From Fimbriimonadaceae bacterium (GTDB lineage Bacteria; Armatimonadota; Fimbriimonadia; Fimbriimonadales; Fimbriimonadaceae): a stretch of DNA of 64,000 bases. Location: assembly GCA_019187105.1 (NCBI GenBank), contig JABAQM010000001.1:682001-746000 (forward strand). The letters run 5' to 3'. A model generated the notes under the pieces. That model was not told the origin of the DNA. It saw only the letters and a program-made list of their open reading frames with translations, and did no database searches. Both the position numbers and the translations under genes were made by a program. Of this stretch, positions 11,200 to 20,577 are shown one piece after another. Position 1 is the first letter of the stretch; the number at the start of each line of letters is the position of its first letter.

Positions 11200-11883
11200 A
11201 TGGCATCCACGGTTGAGACCAAGGTGGTCACGTTGAAGGACGTAAAGTCGAACGTCATCGTGAAACAACTAATCGACGGAGCAAACGACGTGATGAAGGC
11301 GATGGGTTACACCGAGCATGGCCACCGCCATGTCGGAGTGGTCTCCAGCATCACCAAGTACCTCTTAGAAGCATTGGAGCGACCGCCCCGCGAGGTTGAA
11401 CTCGGTCAGATAGCGGCCTACCTTCACGACATCGGGAATGTGATCAATCGTATCGACCACCCCATTTCTGGGGCGGGACTTTCTTATCAGATTCTCCATG
11501 AAATGGGAATGCCGCCTCTTGAAATCGCTCCTATCTTGGGGGCAATCGGCAACCATGAAGAGCTCGTGGGGTCACCAGTGAGCCTGGTGTCCGCCGTTTT
11601 GATTGTTGCCGACAAGAGCGACGTCCACTTCAGCCGGGTCCAGAACCCGATTTTCGAGACATTCGACATCCACGACCGCGTTAACTACGCCGTCCAGCGC
11701 AGCCGGGTGAACCTTAGGTTGGAGGATCACATCGTTGAGCTCAAGCTCGAAATCGACACGTCGTTCGCGACCGTGATGGAGTACTTCGAGATTTTCCTCA
11801 GCCGCATGGTGATGTGCCGGCGCGCCTGCGACACCTTCGGCTACCGGTTCGCTTTGGAGGTGAACGGAACCTACTTGGAGTAA
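11200..11883 (+). CDS. HD-domain metal-dependent phosphohydrolase
   Basis: A 227-residue HD-superfamily hydrolase. The metal ligands are visible in order: His44 in GHRHVGVV, the His-Asp pair at 76-77 in AYLHDIGN, the His in GNHEE and the Asp in VADKSD. This family hydrolyses phosphate mono- or diesters of nucleotides. An AAGG motif 5 nt upstream favours ATG 11200 over ATG 11188. The gene is divergent from the large cyclase with only 95 bp between the starts, so a shared control region is likely. A role in degrading a cyclic nucleotide or (p)ppGpp-like signal is a guess from context. It is convergent with rplI, with 3 bp between the stop codons. Confidence 0.85.
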   Translation: MASTVETKVVTLKDVKSNVIVKQLIDGANDVMKAMGYTEHGHRHVGVVSSITKYLLEALERPPREVELGQIAAYLHDIGNVINRIDHPISGAGLSYQILHEMGMPPLEIAPILGAIGNHEELVGSPVSLVSAVLIVADKSDVHFSRVQNPIFETFDIHDRVNYAVQRSRVNLRLEDHIVELKLEIDTSFATVMEYFEIFLSRMVMCRRACDTFGYRFALEVNGTYLE

Positions 11884-11886
11884 GCC

Positions 11887-12408
11887 CTACTCTTCTTCGA
11901 CCGTCTCGGGGACTTCCTGAACCGGAGCAGGAGCAGTCTCAACGGGCTCTTCCGGCGCATCCGGATCGTAAACATGCACGTCGATAATCGCGTCCACGTC
12001 GCGGTGAAGATCCAGCGCGATCTGGAAATGACCCAGCCGCTTGATCGGCTCAAGCACACCAACCTGCTTCTTCTCCACGTCTTGGCCGAGCTGATCCTTC
12101 ACCGCACTGGCTATATCCTGAGCGGTAATCGCGCCGAACAGCTTGCCGGCATCGCGGCCAACTTTGCCGACAATCTTGACGGTCTTGCCGTCCAGCTTCT
12201 CTTTCAGGCCCTCAGCAGCCGATCGTGTACTTTCCAGCTTGGCGGCAACCCTCTCGTTCCTGCGCTCCAGAGCGCGCACCTGCGCACGGTCCGCAACAAT
12301 CGCAAGCTTGCGGGGAAACAGGTAATTGCGGGCATAGCCGTCGGCGACGTTCACGACTTGCCCTTCCTTACCGACCTTCGGCACCGTCTGATTCAGAATA
12401 ACTTTCAT
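11887..12408 (-). CDS. rplI: 50S ribosomal protein L9
   Basis: A 173-residue protein with the L9 N-terminal signature MKVILNQTVPKVGKEGQVVNVADGYARNYLFPRKLA, the long connecting helix and the C-terminal domain (GRDAGKLFGAITAQDIASAV). L9 binds 23S rRNA at the base of the L1 stalk. The C-terminus carries an extra acidic and proline-rich tail of about 25 residues (DAPEEPVETAPAPVQEVPETVEEE, here quoted in overlap only) beyond the usual 148-150 residues. The start is fixed by homology at ATG 12408. It sits 11 nt behind mlaD and is probably cotranscribed with it, an unusual partner; the rpsF-ssb-rpsR genes usually found with rplI are absent here. Confidence 0.97.
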   Translation of the reverse strand: MKVILNQTVPKVGKEGQVVNVADGYARNYLFPRKLAIVADRAQVRALERRNERVAAKLESTRSAAEGLKEKLDGKTVKIVGKVGRDAGKLFGAITAQDIASAVKDQLGQDVEKKQVGVLEPIKRLGHFQIALDLHRDVDAIIDVHVYDPDAPEEPVETAPAPVQEVPETVEEE

Positions 12409-12419
12409 GGTTTGGCTCG

Positions 12420-13841
12420 CTATTTCCGGATCGAGACGCCGATGACCGGAGCGTTCCGGTCGAAGACTTTGTCGAGTCCCGCCCAAATTGAAACGCCTTG
12501 ACCGATATCGAGCGCAGCCCTCAAATCGAACCTCGGCTTGTTAATGCCGTAGACGTCGCTGCGCACCATCAGCTTTGGCGCGATCAAATAGTCTACCCCC
12601 AGCCCAGCCGTTCCAGCGTAAACGCCGTAGCGAAACTCACTTCCCTTGCCGAAGGGCTTGCCAATCTGGAAGTTCAGCTTGTTTGACTCGAAAGCGTCAT
12701 AGAGGCCGATGTGATAGTTGGTCCCGGCATAAGGGATGGTTACGTCCAGTTCAGCTCGGTTGCGGTTCGGCTTCGTTTCCCGAATGCCGGTCAAGGTTGC
12801 ATCGATTGTTCCAAGACGGGATGCCTGACCACCAATCTTCTCGACCGCGCCCTTCGCCTTGCCCAGCAAGTCTTTTAGGTCGTCCGCAAGACCGTTGATC
12901 TTGTCGGCGAGAACCAGGGCCTTGTCTGCCAGTTGCGAGGCCTTTCCGGTGATTTCAACACCGTCGCTGGACATTTTCTCGGCATTTGCGGCGATCTTGG
13001 TCCCCGACTCGCTCATCGTCCGTGCGTTGGCCATGATGTCATTCAGGGGCTGGCGCAGTGCAGGATCGTTGACAAGGGCGTTCATATCAGCCACCAGCTG
13101 CTGGCCGCTTCTGACGGTAGTCCGCATATCGTCGAGCAATCCGGTTACCTGGCCCTGAACCTTCCCCGATTTCGTAAAGGCATAGACCTCGGCGGTGACC
13201 TTGTTCAAGTTGGCAACCGCCTGCTCTCCTTGGCGGAGCGCGGAAGCCAGCGTAGCTTGGCTTTCGGCGACGAGGACGTCGATACGGGCCGCCAACTTGC
13301 CAAAGTTGTCGGCCGTCTTGGCACTGTTGTCGATGAGCGTCTGCAGGGACTTTCTGAGCTCACCATCCTCAAGCAGCCTGCGAGCGGCTGCTAGCGTGCC
13401 GTTCAATTCTTCTATCGTTTTCTTACTATCAGGCATCAGCGCATCCAGCGCGCCAATTTTTTTGCCGATCATCGTTTCGCCGGGAGCCATCGTCGCGGAC
13501 ACGCCGGCCGGCGCAACGATCTCGACATAACGGTCGCCGATACCGATAAGCGAAGTGGGCAGAGCGGCGATGGAACCCTGGGGGATGGCAACCTTTTCCT
13601 CAAGCTCCATCACCACGCGCGCCTTCCGTTCTGGGGTAAGTTCCACTGCGCCGACTTGGCCAACTTTAACGCCAGAAAGTAGCACTCTTGCCCCGGTTGT
13701 AAGCCCGCCTGCATCGTCAAACAGGGCGTAGTACCGCTTGACTTTTGGAGCAAAGACGCTCCGCCCGAGGATCGCATAGGCAGCGACAAACAGGACGACG
13801 AAGATCGAAACCAGTAGTCCGACGCGGGCGGCGCTCTGCAT
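12420..13841 (-). CDS. mlaD: MlaD/MCE-family lipid transport protein with C-terminal beta-rich domain
   Basis: A 473-residue inner-membrane-anchored MCE protein. It has one TM helix at residues 6-28 (VGLLVSIFVVLFVAAYAIL), an MCE domain at about 35-115 (YYALFDDAGGLTTGARVLLSGVKVG...ALPTSLIGIGDRYVEI) and a long helical region to about 350. The C-terminus is beta-strand-rich (GSEFRYGVYAGTAGLGVDYLI ... SIWAGLDKVFDR), like barrel-type tails seen in some other diderm MlaD proteins. MCE proteins form a hydrophobic tunnel for phospholipid traffic between the membranes. No MlaE or MlaF gene is adjacent. A TACAAT box ends 6 nt before the ATG. Confidence 0.88.
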   Translation of the reverse strand: MQSAARVGLLVSIFVVLFVAAYAILGRSVFAPKVKRYYALFDDAGGLTTGARVLLSGVKVGQVGAVELTPERKARVVMELEEKVAIPQGSIAALPTSLIGIGDRYVEIVAPAGVSATMAPGETMIGKKIGALDALMPDSKKTIEELNGTLAAARRLLEDGELRKSLQTLIDNSAKTADNFGKLAARIDVLVAESQATLASALRQGEQAVANLNKVTAEVYAFTKSGKVQGQVTGLLDDMRTTVRSGQQLVADMNALVNDPALRQPLNDIMANARTMSESGTKIAANAEKMSSDGVEITGKASQLADKALVLADKINGLADDLKDLLGKAKGAVEKIGGQASRLGTIDATLTGIRETKPNRNRAELDVTIPYAGTNYHIGLYDAFESNKLNFQIGKPFGKGSEFRYGVYAGTAGLGVDYLIAPKLMVRSDVYGINKPRFDLRAALDIGQGVSIWAGLDKVFDRNAPVIGVSIRK

Positions 13842-13847
13842 GGCCGT

Positions 13848-13853
13848 ATTGTA
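13848..13853 (-). promoter_or_regulatory. -10 element of a probable leaderless mRNA (mlaD-rplI)
   Basis: TACAAT on the minus strand ends 6 nt before the mlaD ATG at 13841. There is no Shine-Dalgarno and no clear -35. Confidence 0.55.
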
Positions 13854-14091
13854 TCCGTATGTTCACGAGGTGACCCTCATCCCAGGGATTTCGTCTACCG
13901 ATGATAATGGAACGTCGTGGGCTTCCCTGGTAACCTTTTGGGGTCAAACCAATGGTGACCGCGGAACGTCTATGGCGTAGGCAGGTCGTTCGGAACATCC
14001 CAGAACTGGGACTATGTGCTCATACGTAGAACCGAGTACGTGGAAACTATGTTGAAAGGACTGTACGGACAGCAGGAGGCTCAATAACAGC

Positions 14092-16593
14092 ATGTGGCAA
14101 AGATTTACGGAACGGGCGCGGAAAGTTGTGTTTTACGCACAAGAGGAAGCGCAGAAGTTCGGTGAAGGCTACGTGTCGACCGAGCATTTGCTCCTGGGAC
14201 TTGTTCGTGAAGCAGATAGCGTTGCGGCTCGCGTCCTCGAAAGACTCGGGGTGAGCCTTAGCAAGGTCAGGGCCGAAGTGGAAAAGCAGCTCCCGAGGGG
14301 AGATGCCCGCCCAAGCCAAGACATGACGCTGACGCCTCGCGCCAAGCGAGTCATTGATCTCGCTTATGACGAAGCGCGCAATTTAAACAATAACTACATC
14401 GGGACCGAGCACTTGTTGCTGGGATTGATTAGAGAAGGCGACGGGCTGGCAGGCAGAGTCCTGGCAAAGCTCGGCGTCGAAATGGATCGTGCGCGACGTG
14501 AAGTCATGGCGCTTCAGGACAATGAAGCGCAGACGAAATCCAGCTCTCGCGGGTCTTCATCGTCGAATGGGTCCTCCAAGACTCAGACCCTCGACGAATT
14601 CGGCAGAGACTTAACCGAACTGGCCCGCGAAGGCAAGCTGGACCCCGTGGTCGGTCGCCAACCGGAGATCGAGCGGGTAATGCAGATTCTTACTCGCCGT
14701 ACCAAAAACAACCCGTGTCTAATCGGTGAGCCGGGCGTCGGTAAGACCGCGATCGCCGAAGGGCTAGCCCTTCGAATCGTAAGCGGGGATATCCCCGACC
14801 TACTCAAGAACAAGCGCCTGGTTGCGCTCGATCTCGCGGGCCTGGTCGCCGGAACGAAATACCGGGGCGAGTTCGAAGAGCGGATGAAAAAGGTGATGGA
14901 GGAAGTCCGACGTTCGGACGGCCAAGTCATCCTCTTCATCGACGAGCTCCATACGCTGGTCGGCGCCGGCGCTGCAGAGGGCGCGATCGATGCCAGCAAC
15001 ATCATGAAACCGGCCCTCGCACGCGGCGAGTTGCAATGCATCGGTGCGACGACGCAAGACGAGTTTCGAAAGTACATCGAGCGCGACGCCGCACTGGAAC
15101 GACGGTTCCAGTCGGTAAAGGTCCGCGAGCCCAACGAAGAAGAGGCCATGGAGATCCTCAAGGGGCTTCGGGAACGATACGAATCGCACCACAACGTCGA
15201 GATCACCGATGATGCGATATCTGCCTCGGTCACGCTTTCCAATCGATATATCACCGACCGCACCTTGCCGGACAAGGCGATCGACCTGATTGACGAGGCG
15301 GCATCCCGCGTTCGGCTTCAGCAGAGCCTGCCGCCGCTCGACGTACGGCAGGATAAAGTCAAGCTCAGCAAGATGCAGTCGGAAATCGACCATCTGCGGC
15401 GAAAATCCGGAGCCGAAGATGCCGTTAACAAGCTGGTATCACAGCGCGACGAGCTCGAGAACTCGATTGCCGATCGCGAAGAAGCTTGGCACAACGAGGA
15501 AAAGCCAGAGCCAATCGTGTCCGAAGATGAAATCGCCCAGATCGTTCAGAGCTGGACGGGCATCCCGGTCATGAAGCTCGTGGAGGCCGAATCGCAGCGA
15601 TTACTACGTATGGAAGACGACCTTCACAAGCGGATCATCGGCCAGCACGACGCGGTTACTGCAGTCGCCCGAGCGATCCGACGATCCCGAAGCGGACTCA
15701 AGGATCCGAAGCGGCCGATGGGCAGCTTCATCTTCCTTGGACCAACCGGCGTTGGAAAGACCGAGTTGGCAAAGGCCCTCGCGGCGTACCTGTACGACAA
15801 GGAAACCAGCATGGTTCGGATCGACATGTCCGAATACATGGAGCGTTTCTCGGTCAGCCGACTGGTTGGCGCACCTCCGGGCTATGTTGGCTACGATGAG
15901 GGCGGACAGCTAACCGAACAAGTTCGCCGAAATCCGTATTGCGTAGTCCTTCTCGACGAAATCGAAAAGGCCCATCCCGACGTCTTCAACATCTTGCTGC
16001 AGATCATGGAGGATGGCCATCTCACCGACTCGCAAGGTCGGGTGGTGGACTTCCGCAACACCATCATCATCATGACTTCGAACGTGGGCGTCCGCCCGAT
16101 CGAAGTCGAGAAGGGACTTGGCTTCCGGGATGTTCGACAGGACATCACCGATCCGAAGACCTACGAGTACATGAAGAACAAGATGATGGACGAGGTCAAG
16201 AAGCTGTTCCGACCCGAGTTCTTGAACCGCGTCGACGAAATCATCGTGTTCCAGCACCTGCAGAAGAGCGAGATCCTGCAAATCGCCGATCTCTACCTGA
16301 AGCGAGTCAACGAGCAGGCTTCCGCAATCGGAGTCACCATCGAGCTCAGCGACAAGGTCAAGGACATGCTCGTCGATCAAGGCTACGACCCGAACCTCGG
16401 CGCAAGGCCGCTTCGCCGCGCGGTCCAGCGGTACATCGAGGATCCGCTTAGCGAGGAATTCCTCGTCGGCACCTTCCAAGCGGGCGATCGCATCGTGGCC
16501 GACCTCGACGACGACAACAAGGTGGTCTTTACGAAACGAACGGAGGAGCCACCTAAGAAGAAAGAGAAGCAGTTGGCCAAGAACGGCAGCTAG
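14092..16593 (+). CDS. clpC: ATP-dependent Clp protease ATPase subunit ClpC
   Basis: An 833-residue HSP100 unfoldase that feeds substrates to ClpP. It has two N-terminal Clp repeats ([16 protein letters not shown]...STEHLLLGL and a second copy near residue 80), AAA1 with Walker A GEPGVGKT at about 212-219, a middle domain with UVR-like coiled coil near 420-470, and AAA2 with Walker A GPTGVGKT at about 550-557. A C-terminal D2 small domain closes it. The length fits ClpC rather than ClpB or ClpA. AGGAGG lies 12 nt before the ATG, rather far. No CtsR or McsA/McsB genes are adjacent, unlike in Bacillus. It appears monocistronic, with a strong terminator directly behind. Confidence 0.96.
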   Translation: MWQRFTERARKVVFYAQEEAQKFGEGYVSTEHLLLGLVREADSVAARVLERLGVSLSKVRAEVEKQLPRGDARPSQDMTLTPRAKRVIDLAYDEARNLNNNYIGTEHLLLGLIREGDGLAGRVLAKLGVEMDRARREVMALQDNEAQTKSSSRGSSSSNGSSKTQTLDEFGRDLTELAREGKLDPVVGRQPEIERVMQILTRRTKNNPCLIGEPGVGKTAIAEGLALRIVSGDIPDLLKNKRLVALDLAGLVAGTKYRGEFEERMKKVMEEVRRSDGQVILFIDELHTLVGAGAAEGAIDASNIMKPALARGELQCIGATTQDEFRKYIERDAALERRFQSVKVREPNEEEAMEILKGLRERYESHHNVEITDDAISASVTLSNRYITDRTLPDKAIDLIDEAASRVRLQQSLPPLDVRQDKVKLSKMQSEIDHLRRKSGAEDAVNKLVSQRDELENSIADREEAWHNEEKPEPIVSEDEIAQIVQSWTGIPVMKLVEAESQRLLRMEDDLHKRIIGQHDAVTAVARAIRRSRSGLKDPKRPMGSFIFLGPTGVGKTELAKALAAYLYDKETSMVRIDMSEYMERFSVSRLVGAPPGYVGYDEGGQLTEQVRRNPYCVVLLDEIEKAHPDVFNILLQIMEDGHLTDSQGRVVDFRNTIIIMTSNVGVRPIEVEKGLGFRDVRQDITDPKTYEYMKNKMMDEVKKLFRPEFLNRVDEIIVFQHLQKSEILQIADLYLKRVNEQASAIGVTIELSDKVKDMLVDQGYDPNLGARPLRRAVQRYIEDPLSEEFLVGTFQAGDRIVADLDDDNKVVFTKRTEEPPKKKEKQLAKNGS

Positions 16594-16619
16594 AAAACAC
16601 TGCTCTCCGTAAATGTAAA

Positions 16620-16648
16620 GGGCTGCTCGAGCGAGCAGCCCTTTTTTT
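16620..16648 (+). terminator. Rho-independent terminator of clpC
   Basis: A perfect inverted repeat, GGGCTGCTC / GAGCAGCCC with a 4-nt loop, is followed by seven T residues. It lies 27 nt after the clpC stop. Confidence 0.95.
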
Positions 16649-16668
16649 GTTCGCGCCAGAATCTTCCG

Positions 16669-18987
16669 ATGCGCCGGGAGATTGTCGATTGGGAGTTTCA
16701 GGTGCCGGATGGCCGGTGGCTGCCGGCGGAAGTCCCCGGATGTATCCACCTCGACCTGCTCCGGCACGGTTTCATTCCTGAGCCATTCGCCGAATGCAAC
16801 GAACGTGAGCTCCAGTGGATCGGTGAACGTGCCTGGAGGTATCGGGCAAGGTTCAACCTGACGTCACGTGAATTGGACCATGTCCGGCTTTGTTTCGACG
16901 GTCTGGATGCGGTCGCACGCGTTCAGGTTAACGGAACTTTAGTGGCCGAATGCGCGGCCATGTTCGTTCCCTTGCAGCCTAGGACCGAGTTTCGCATTGG
17001 GGACAACCTAATCGAAATCGAGTTTCTATCTGCTGTGGAATTTTGTCGGATGCTCGAAAGTCTCCATGGGGTCATGGAAGTTTGGAACGGCGATCCCCAT
17101 CGCGTCTACATCCGCAAAGCCCAGTATCACTTTGGATGGGATTGGGGCCCGACCTTTATCACCTGCGGGATATGGCGTCCTGTTTGGCTCGAATGGACCG
17201 ATTGCCTGTTCAAACCCACTGTCCGCACAGAGCTGCAGGGTGAGAGCGGCTTCGTCGAAGTGGCATGGCTTCCCGAATGCGGCTCCAACGCTTACGTCCT
17301 CGAAGTCGAAGTCGTTGGGCCCGGAGGCGACACGGTAGGCAGGACGTTCGTTCCGCTCGCAAGCGGCCGCGCATCGCTTACCGTTACCAATCCTGCCCGA
17401 TGGGGGCTCACGTTGGGAACGACCCAACCGCCCGAGCAGGCGGCCCTTTATCGCGTGGTGATGCGTAGCGAAGGTTTCGGGGAGGTTGAATGCCGCCTGG
17501 GATTTCGTTCCGTCGAGCTTCGACAAGATGGCTGCTTCGACTTCTGGGTGAATGGCGGCAAGCTCTTCTGCGGCGGTGCGAATTGGATCCCAGCCGACTC
17601 CTTTCCTACCCGAGTCACCCCGGATCGATATCGCGAACTGCTAACAGCGGCGAAAGAAGCGGGGATGTCGATGATCCGGGTTTGGGGCGGCGGCATCTAC
17701 GAGGAAGATTTCTTCTATGACGTGTGCGACGAACTGGAACTCCTGGTCTGGCAAGACTTCATGTTCGCTTGCGGGATGTATCCCGGAGATACCGAATACC
17801 TGAACAAAGCACGGAACGAGGCAACCGCTCAACTGCAGCGGCTAACCCACCACCCCTGCATCGCTCTTTGGTGCGGGAACAATGAGGACTACCAAATTGC
17901 AGGAAATCGTTACAAGGAGCACGAGAGACCTTCTGTCGAATCCGCTTTCCCCGCGCGAGTGATTTACGAGAGCGTCCTGCCCCAAGCCGTCAGCCTTGCT
18001 GACCCCAACGCCATCTACGTGCCTGGCAGCCCGTTCGGAGGGCCCGACGCCAATTCGCCTACCATCGGCGACCGCCACGTTTGGGAGGTATGGCACGGAG
18101 CCAAGCAGCCATACCAGGACTATCCGAAGCATGGCGGCCTGTTTGTCAGCGAATTCGGGATGGGTTCATATCCAGACTTGCAGACCTTGGAACCCTGGAT
18201 CGAAGACCGCTCGATTGGTAGCGAGCCAATGCGATGGCATCACAAGGCGCTGGGTGGCGATGATCGCATCACCTACTACTTGAGCGAAAGTCTCCCGGTG
18301 CCGGAAGACCCGGAGGTGTACGCCTTTTACACCCAGATTGTCCAGGCGGAAGCGATGCGCTATGCCTATGAGGGATTTCGCAGGGATGGCTCGGGTGGCG
18401 CGCTCGTGTGGCAGCTCAACGACTGCTGGCCGACCATTAGCTGGTCGATTATCGACTACGACCTGCGGCCCAAACCAGCCTACTACACGATCAAGCGGAC
18501 CTTGCGACCCATGGCACTTTCGGCGCTGCTTGAGAACGGCCGTCTGAGGATTGCCGTTATGAACGGAACTGCAGCGCCATGGAATGGTGTGGTGACGGTG
18601 GATGGAGTGAATCGGGAACTTGGCGTCGGCCCTACATCGGTTGTGGAGATCGAACCGTTGCCGATGGGGGACGACGTTGTCGAGATCCGCTTGTGCAACC
18701 TGGATCGGCGAGTGGTTTGGCCCGAGCCCCTCAAGAAGCTCACTCCGGTCGAGTGCGTGCCGACGGTGAGCCTGGTTGGTGATAAGCGACTTCGGATCGA
18801 GTCGGAAGCACCCACGCCGTTCGTTTGGATTCAAACCGATACGCCCGCACGGTGGAACGACAACCTGCTGCATCTTTTGCCCGGCGAGCCGATTGAAATC
18901 GCGGCCGACCGCAAGTTTGAACGTTATCGACTCTGGTGGCTCGGCGGTCGCACCGACTGGCTTACGCCGCAGCCGCAACCGGACTAG
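16669..18987 (+). CDS. Glycoside hydrolase family 2 beta-mannosidase
   Basis: A 772-residue GH2 enzyme without a signal peptide, so probably cytoplasmic. It has an N-terminal sugar-binding jelly roll (PGCIHLDLLRHGFIPEPF, SGEW-like region), the DWGP motif and an Ig-like domain. A TIM barrel follows with GANWIPADSFPTR and MIRVWGGGIYEEDFFYD, motifs typical of beta-mannosidases. The catalytic acid/base should be Glu406 in CGNNE and the nucleophile Glu495 in VSEFG. Expected reaction: release of non-reducing-end beta-mannose from manno-oligosaccharides or glycoprotein glycans. The start codon follows the clpC terminator by 20 nt. The stop codon interlocks with galE in CTAG. Confidence 0.92.
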   Translation: MRREIVDWEFQVPDGRWLPAEVPGCIHLDLLRHGFIPEPFAECNERELQWIGERAWRYRARFNLTSRELDHVRLCFDGLDAVARVQVNGTLVAECAAMFVPLQPRTEFRIGDNLIEIEFLSAVEFCRMLESLHGVMEVWNGDPHRVYIRKAQYHFGWDWGPTFITCGIWRPVWLEWTDCLFKPTVRTELQGESGFVEVAWLPECGSNAYVLEVEVVGPGGDTVGRTFVPLASGRASLTVTNPARWGLTLGTTQPPEQAALYRVVMRSEGFGEVECRLGFRSVELRQDGCFDFWVNGGKLFCGGANWIPADSFPTRVTPDRYRELLTAAKEAGMSMIRVWGGGIYEEDFFYDVCDELELLVWQDFMFACGMYPGDTEYLNKARNEATAQLQRLTHHPCIALWCGNNEDYQIAGNRYKEHERPSVESAFPARVIYESVLPQAVSLADPNAIYVPGSPFGGPDANSPTIGDRHVWEVWHGAKQPYQDYPKHGGLFVSEFGMGSYPDLQTLEPWIEDRSIGSEPMRWHHKALGGDDRITYYLSESLPVPEDPEVYAFYTQIVQAEAMRYAYEGFRRDGSGGALVWQLNDCWPTISWSIIDYDLRPKPAYYTIKRTLRPMALSALLENGRLRIAVMNGTAAPWNGVVTVDGVNRELGVGPTSVVEIEPLPMGDDVVEIRLCNLDRRVVWPEPLKKLTPVECVPTVSLVGDKRLRIESEAPTPFVWIQTDTPARWNDNLLHLLPGEPIEIAADRKFERYRLWWLGGRTDWLTPQPQPD

Positions 18988-19964
18988 TGGCTTTGATAGC
19001 CGTTCGGATGGTTGCTATGCCAGCGCAAGGCATCTTCCACGATGGTGGTTAGGTCGCTGCGCTCCGGCTGCCAGTGCCACGCTTGGTGGATGGCCGAGGC
19101 ATCCGCGACAAGCTTGGCCACGTCGCCCTCGCGGCGCGGGCCGACCTCGTGCGGCACTGGGCGGCCGGAAACCGTCTCAACCACGTCGATCACTTCCAGA
19201 ACGCTCCGCCCCGTTCCGGTGCCGAGGTTGTAGGTGCCGCCGGGTTCGCCTGCCCTGAGCCTGCGTACGGCTTCCAGGTGCGAGGTCGCAAGGTCGGACA
19301 CGTGGATGTAGTCCCGGATCGCAGAACCATCTGGCGTCGGGTAGTCGGTCCCGAAGACGCTCACCGGAGGCCCCTGGCCCAGAGCCGCTCGTACGACAAG
19401 CGGAACCAAATGGGTTTCGGGACGATGGTCTTCGCCGATTGCTTCGGACGGATGCGCCCCCGCCGCGTTGAAGTAGCGAAAAACGACGGCCTCCCCAATC
19501 AGCAGCGAGGCGATCAGCTCTTCCGCCGCCAGCTTGGTTTTGCCATAGACGCTGGTCGGCTTGAGAGGATGGTCTTCCGCGAGGAGCTCGGTCTGCGGCT
19601 CGCCATAGACCGCTGCCGTCGAGCTGAAGACGAGCCGGCAGCCCACACGGTGGCGGTCCATTGCCTCGAGCAGCTGGAGGGTTCCCCCCACGTTATTTTC
19701 GATGTACTTCTCCGGCTGAGCCATGCTCTCGCCCACTGCGATGTAGGCGGCAAAATGAACAACGATATCAATGGCGTGCGCCGCGAAAAAGTCATCGAGA
19801 TCCTTGCGAATCCGCAGATCGCCGCGAACAAAAGGCATGTTTGCAATGGCGGCGGCATGTCCGTTCTCGAGGCTGTCGAACACGACAAAGTCCTCGCCCG
19901 ATGCGGCAAGCAGGTGGCAGAAGTGGCTGCCGATGTAGCCCGCGCCCCCAAAAACTCCGATCAC
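18984..19964 (-). CDS. galE: UDP-glucose 4-epimerase
   Basis: A 326-residue extended short-chain dehydrogenase. Visible features: NAD-binding GGAGYIGSH at the N-terminus, GDLRI and HFAAYIAVGES, catalytic Ser/Thr in FSSTAAVYG, the YxxxK pair in SVYGKTKLAAE, and the substrate-loop segment FRYFNAAGA. This interconverts UDP-glucose and UDP-galactose for envelope sugars or galactose use. The GTG start is fixed by the Rossmann fold beginning at residue 3. A TACACT box ends 7 nt upstream. The 3' end shares CTAG with the beta-mannosidase stop. Confidence 0.95.
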   Translation of the reverse strand: MIGVFGGAGYIGSHFCHLLAASGEDFVVFDSLENGHAAAIANMPFVRGDLRIRKDLDDFFAAHAIDIVVHFAAYIAVGESMAQPEKYIENNVGGTLQLLEAMDRHRVGCRLVFSSTAAVYGEPQTELLAEDHPLKPTSVYGKTKLAAEELIASLLIGEAVVFRYFNAAGAHPSEAIGEDHRPETHLVPLVVRAALGQGPPVSVFGTDYPTPDGSAIRDYIHVSDLATSHLEAVRRLRAGEPGGTYNLGTGTGRSVLEVIDVVETVSGRPVPHEVGPRREGDVAKLVADASAIHQAWHWQPERSDLTTIVEDALRWHSNHPNGYQSH

Positions 19965-19971
19965 GGTCGAG

Positions 19972-19977
19972 AGTGTA
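19972..19977 (-). promoter_or_regulatory. -10 element of a probable leaderless mRNA (galE)
   Basis: TACACT on the minus strand ends 7 nt before the galE GTG; no Shine-Dalgarno is present. Confidence 0.5.
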
Positions 19978-20002
19978 CGCGGGTACCTTTATCCTCGTCC
20001 CT

Positions 20003-20087
<85 letters not shown>

Positions 20088-20100
20088 CCGGATGTTTTCG

Positions 20101-20577
20101 ATGGACGATGAGCTGCTGCGGAAAGAGTTGCTGATCGGGCTGCAGTACTCCCATGAGGAAGAAGACTGGGTCGTGCCCCTTGGCTTGGCCCTTCAAGACG
20201 TCACCGCCGAGCAGGCATTGCGCCGACCGGCGCCAGACGCGATGGGAATCTGGGACATCGTTCTCCACCTTGCTAATTGGCACGAGAACATGATCGAACG
20301 GATCCATACCGGCGAGGAATCGCGGCCGGCAGAAGGCTCTTGGCCACCGCCACCGGCTGAACCATCGGAGACCGCATGGACCGCCGCAAAGGAACGCCTT
20401 TACCGATCACTGGCCGACCTCAAGGCGACCATGGAAACAACGCCGATGGAGAAGATCCTGGGCAGCTACTATGGCTTGGGTGACCTGCTCTGCAGGTTCA
20501 TCCACAATGGCTATCACATCGGCCAGATCGTGAAGATGCGAGAGATTCTCGGTCCGCCCCTTCCCAACATAGACTAG
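20101..20577 (+). CDS. DinB-family protein
   Basis: About 158 residues of the DinB/YfiT four-helix-bundle fold. The metal-binding His residues are visible in LHLANWHENM and in HNGYHIGQIVKMRE. Family members bind Ni or Zn, and some are thiol transferases acting with bacillithiol or mycothiol; the substrate here is unknown. ATG 20092 is also in frame, giving three more residues. Neither start has a Shine-Dalgarno, and both lie directly behind tRNA-Leu, so the mRNA end may be made by tRNA 3' processing. The stop interlocks with the convergent Hcp-like gene in CTAG at 20574-20577. Confidence 0.85.
   Translation: MDDELLRKELLIGLQYSHEEEDWVVPLGLALQDVTAEQALRRPAPDAMGIWDIVLHLANWHENMIERIHTGEESRPAEGSWPPPPAEPSETAWTAAKERLYRSLADLKATMETTPMEKILGSYYGLGDLLCRFIHNGYHIGQIVKMREILGPPLPNID

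Noticed and set aside
13870-13980. A 36-codon plus-strand frame before clpC with an Asp-box-like TDDNGTSW
   Set aside because: Too short, no ribosome site, and a single chance resemblance to a propeller motif.
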